Position numbers and translations under genes: made by a program. This document shows, one piece after another, positions 62,517 to 64,000 of a stretch of 64,000 nucleotides of DNA. The notes below the pieces were generated by a model. That model saw only the letters and a program-made list of their open reading frames with translations. It was not told the DNA's origin and ran no database searches. How positions within the stretch are numbered: position 1 is the stretch's first letter; each line of letters begins with the position of its first letter. This DNA is from JASSUD01 sp031963045 (lineage in GTDB: Bacteria; Pseudomonadota; Gammaproteobacteria; Burkholderiales; Burkholderiaceae), in assembly GCA_031963045.1 (NCBI GenBank), contig JASSUK010000032.1, positions 1 to 64,000 on the forward strand, read 5' to 3'.

Positions 62517-63848
62517 TCATGTGGTTTCATGTTGGGTTTTAGGGTTTTTTACTAATACTTCTGCACTAACGTCTTTCCACAAGGTGGTGCCTGCAGCGAC
62601 CTTTGCACCCTGCCCAATAGTTAAAGGAGCAATAAGCTGGCTATCTGAGCCGACAAATACATCGTCTTCAATCCGGGTTTGGTGCTTCTGTTTACCATCA
62701 TAATTACAAGTAATTACACCGGCACCAAGATTCACGCGTGCTCCTATGTGCGCATCTCCTACATAAGCTAGATGATTGACTTTGGAGGCATGTCCAATCA
62801 CAGCTTGCTTCACTTCAACAAAATTACCAATACGCACTTCAGGTCCCAGATCGGTACCAGGGCGTAATCGTGCATAGGGTCCAACTATGGCACGGGTACC
62901 AATGTGTGCACCTTCGATATGACTAAACGCATGAATCACTGCATTTGAATCCACCACTACATTTTTCAGCACGCAGTTCGGCCCAATATGCACGCCCTCT
63001 TTGAGCACAACCTGGCCCTCAAATACGCAATTCACATCAATCGCTACCTCTTGCTCGCACTCCAAAGTGCCGCGTATATCTATACGTGCAGGGTCGGCTA
63101 ACTTCACGCCTTGCTCTAGCAGTGCAGCAGCCAGATTATGCTGGTAAATACGCTCTAACTCTGCAAGCTGCATTTGCGTATTCACGCCCAACGTCTCCCA
63201 CGCATGTGCGGGTTGTTCTGTCATCACCTCTACGTTATCTGCGCGAGCACAAGCAACGATATCCGTTAAATAATATTCATTCTGCTTGTTGTGATTATTT
63301 AAAGCATGCAACCAAGCGCTGAGCTTGCCTGCAGGGATAGCCATAATGCCGGTATTGATCTCACCAATACTAAGCTCTGCTTGAGTGGCATCTTTGTGCT
63401 CAACAATACGCACCACCTGCCCTGCATCATTACGCACAATCCGCCCATATCCGGTTGGGTCTTCCAGATTCACCGTCAAAATGCCATACCGGTTTGCACC
63501 TGCTGTATGCACCAATTTTTGCAATGTGGCCACGTTAGTGAGTGGAACATCCCCATACAACACCAACGTAGGTGCTTGCTGATCCACAAAAGGCAAGGCT
63601 TGCAAAACAGCATGCCCTGTACCTAATTGCTGCTCCTGCCTAGCAAATAGGACATCAGGCGCTGCCACGGCTTTTTCAACCACTGGTGCGTTGTATCCGG
63701 TGACCACAATAAGTCTGCGAGGGTTCAGTGCACGTGCTGTTTCAAGCACATGCACCAATAATGGAGAGCCCGCCAAGAGCTGCAATACTTTAGGCATGGT
63801 CGAGCGCATGCGGGTACCACTACCGGCGGCAAGGATGACAATATTCAC
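62517..63848 (-). CDS. glmU: GlmU: GlcN-1-P acetyltransferase / GlcNAc-1-P uridyltransferase
   Basis: 443 residues. N-terminal nucleotidyltransferase: MNIVILAAGSGTRMRSTMPKVLQ, LGTGHAVLQALPF, VLYGDVPL, GYGRI and GEINTGIM. From ~residue 250, left-handed beta-helix hexapeptide repeats with GPYARLRPGT, FVEVKQAVIG, HLAYVGDAHIG, NLGAGVITCNYDGKQKHQT and FVGSDSQLIAPLTIG. It makes UDP-GlcNAc, used by MurA, MurG and LpxA. The C-terminus is ~10 residues shorter than usual. Start follows a typical Met with no better alternative. Confidence 0.97.
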   Translation of the reverse strand: MNIVILAAGSGTRMRSTMPKVLQLLAGSPLLVHVLETARALNPRRLIVVTGYNAPVVEKAVAAPDVLFARQEQQLGTGHAVLQALPFVDQQAPTLVLYGDVPLTNVATLQKLVHTAGANRYGILTVNLEDPTGYGRIVRNDAGQVVRIVEHKDATQAELSIGEINTGIMAIPAGKLSAWLHALNNHNKQNEYYLTDIVACARADNVEVMTEQPAHAWETLGVNTQMQLAELERIYQHNLAAALLEQGVKLADPARIDIRGTLECEQEVAIDVNCVFEGQVVLKEGVHIGPNCVLKNVVVDSNAVIHAFSHIEGAHIGTRAIVGPYARLRPGTDLGPEVRIGNFVEVKQAVIGHASKVNHLAYVGDAHIGARVNLGAGVITCNYDGKQKHQTRIEDDVFVGSDSQLIAPLTIGQGAKVAAGTTLWKDVSAEVLVKNPKTQHETT

Positions 63849-63925
63849 AATAACCTGAAATTCAGAATGAAAAAAATAATAAAACGAAAGGGCTTAAAAA
63901 AACTACGTCAACCACAGCAAAGCAC

Positions 63926-63980
63926 GGTAGGTTGGTGGTGACGAAGGAACCCCAACATGCGTACCGCTGACTTTTAATCT
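63926..63980 (-). repeat. REP/BIME-like repeat, copy 10 (single arm at the window end)
   Basis: GGTAGGTTGGTGGTGACGAA, then GGAACCCCAACATGCGTACC, ending GCTGACTTTTAATC. GACGAAGGAA variant. A partner arm would have to lie to the left before 63926 and is not seen. Confidence 0.85.
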
Positions 63981-64000
63981 TTGCGCTCTGCCTATCGCTT

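Noticed and set aside
3571..63980. Possible CRISPR array from recurring ~45-base repeats
   Set aside because: Copies are kilobases apart, in inverted pairs, without regular unique spacers or cas genes.
1..64000. tRNA, rRNA or other standard RNA genes
   Set aside because: No T-loop GGTTCGANTCC-type sequence within a cloverleaf context and no rRNA-like sequence was noticed; a covariance-model search would settle it.

Overview
The window looks like a chromosomal segment of a Burkholderiales betaproteobacterium. The housekeeping proteins are Burkholderia-like, and so are several gene neighbourhoods: mraZ to lpxC, radC-fkpB-ispH-livHM, yhdP-tldD-aroG-yggS, and a dacC-ybeD-lipB block. Expanded intergenic repeats, decayed mobile elements, missing operon partners and candidate host-directed proteins suggest a host-associated lineage. 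The Mycoavidus/Glomeribacter group of fungal endosymbionts is my best guess, by inference only. No rRNA, tRNA or CRISPR array was seen.

Region 1 (1-5.9 kb) is accessory. It holds the 3' part of an ankyrin-repeat gene whose product ends in a CaaX-type tetrapeptide (CVIL). Ten bases downstream is a SecA-like DEAD motor protein that is not the housekeeping SecA. Remnants of an IS66-family gene and a tyrosine recombinase follow, then two small proteins with a disordered N-terminus and a double membrane-segment hairpin. Palindromic repeats are scattered between them.

Region 2 (5.7-26.1 kb) is a complete, ordered division and cell wall (dcw) cluster on the + strand: mraZ, rsmH, ftsL, ftsI, murE, murF, mraY, murD, ftsW, murG, murC, ddl, ftsQ, ftsA, ftsZ, lpxC. 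It begins with a sigma70-like promoter and a four-box MraZ operator. Many junctions are ATGA/GTGA overlaps, so translation is probably coupled. FtsI has KTS where KTG is expected and a C-terminal extension containing a large inverted repeat.

Region 3 (26.1-46 kb) holds a toxin-antitoxin remnant, csp, hemB, engB, resB, then yhdP-tldD-aroG-yggS on the - strand, glnE, a mannose-type PTS EIIA with HPr, and an MFS transporter. Region 4 (45-53 kb) holds a DUF815 ATPase, lipB, ybeD, dacC, an alpha/beta hydrolase, relA and radC. Region 5 (53-64 kb) holds fkpB, ispH, a branched-chain amino acid ABC transporter with fused LivG-LivF ATPases, a third small hairpin membrane protein with a PPxY motif, an orphan cytochrome P450, glmS and glmU. 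GlmS and GlmU supply UDP-GlcNAc to the Mur and LpxC steps of region 2.

Two interspersed repeat families run through the window. One is REP/BIME-like with a GTTGGGGTTCG...CCAACCTACC core (about ten copies). The other has TAGGGCGTGTTTTCAATTG ends (three copies). They sit at operon borders and inside degraded gene remnants. No transposase for either was found here.
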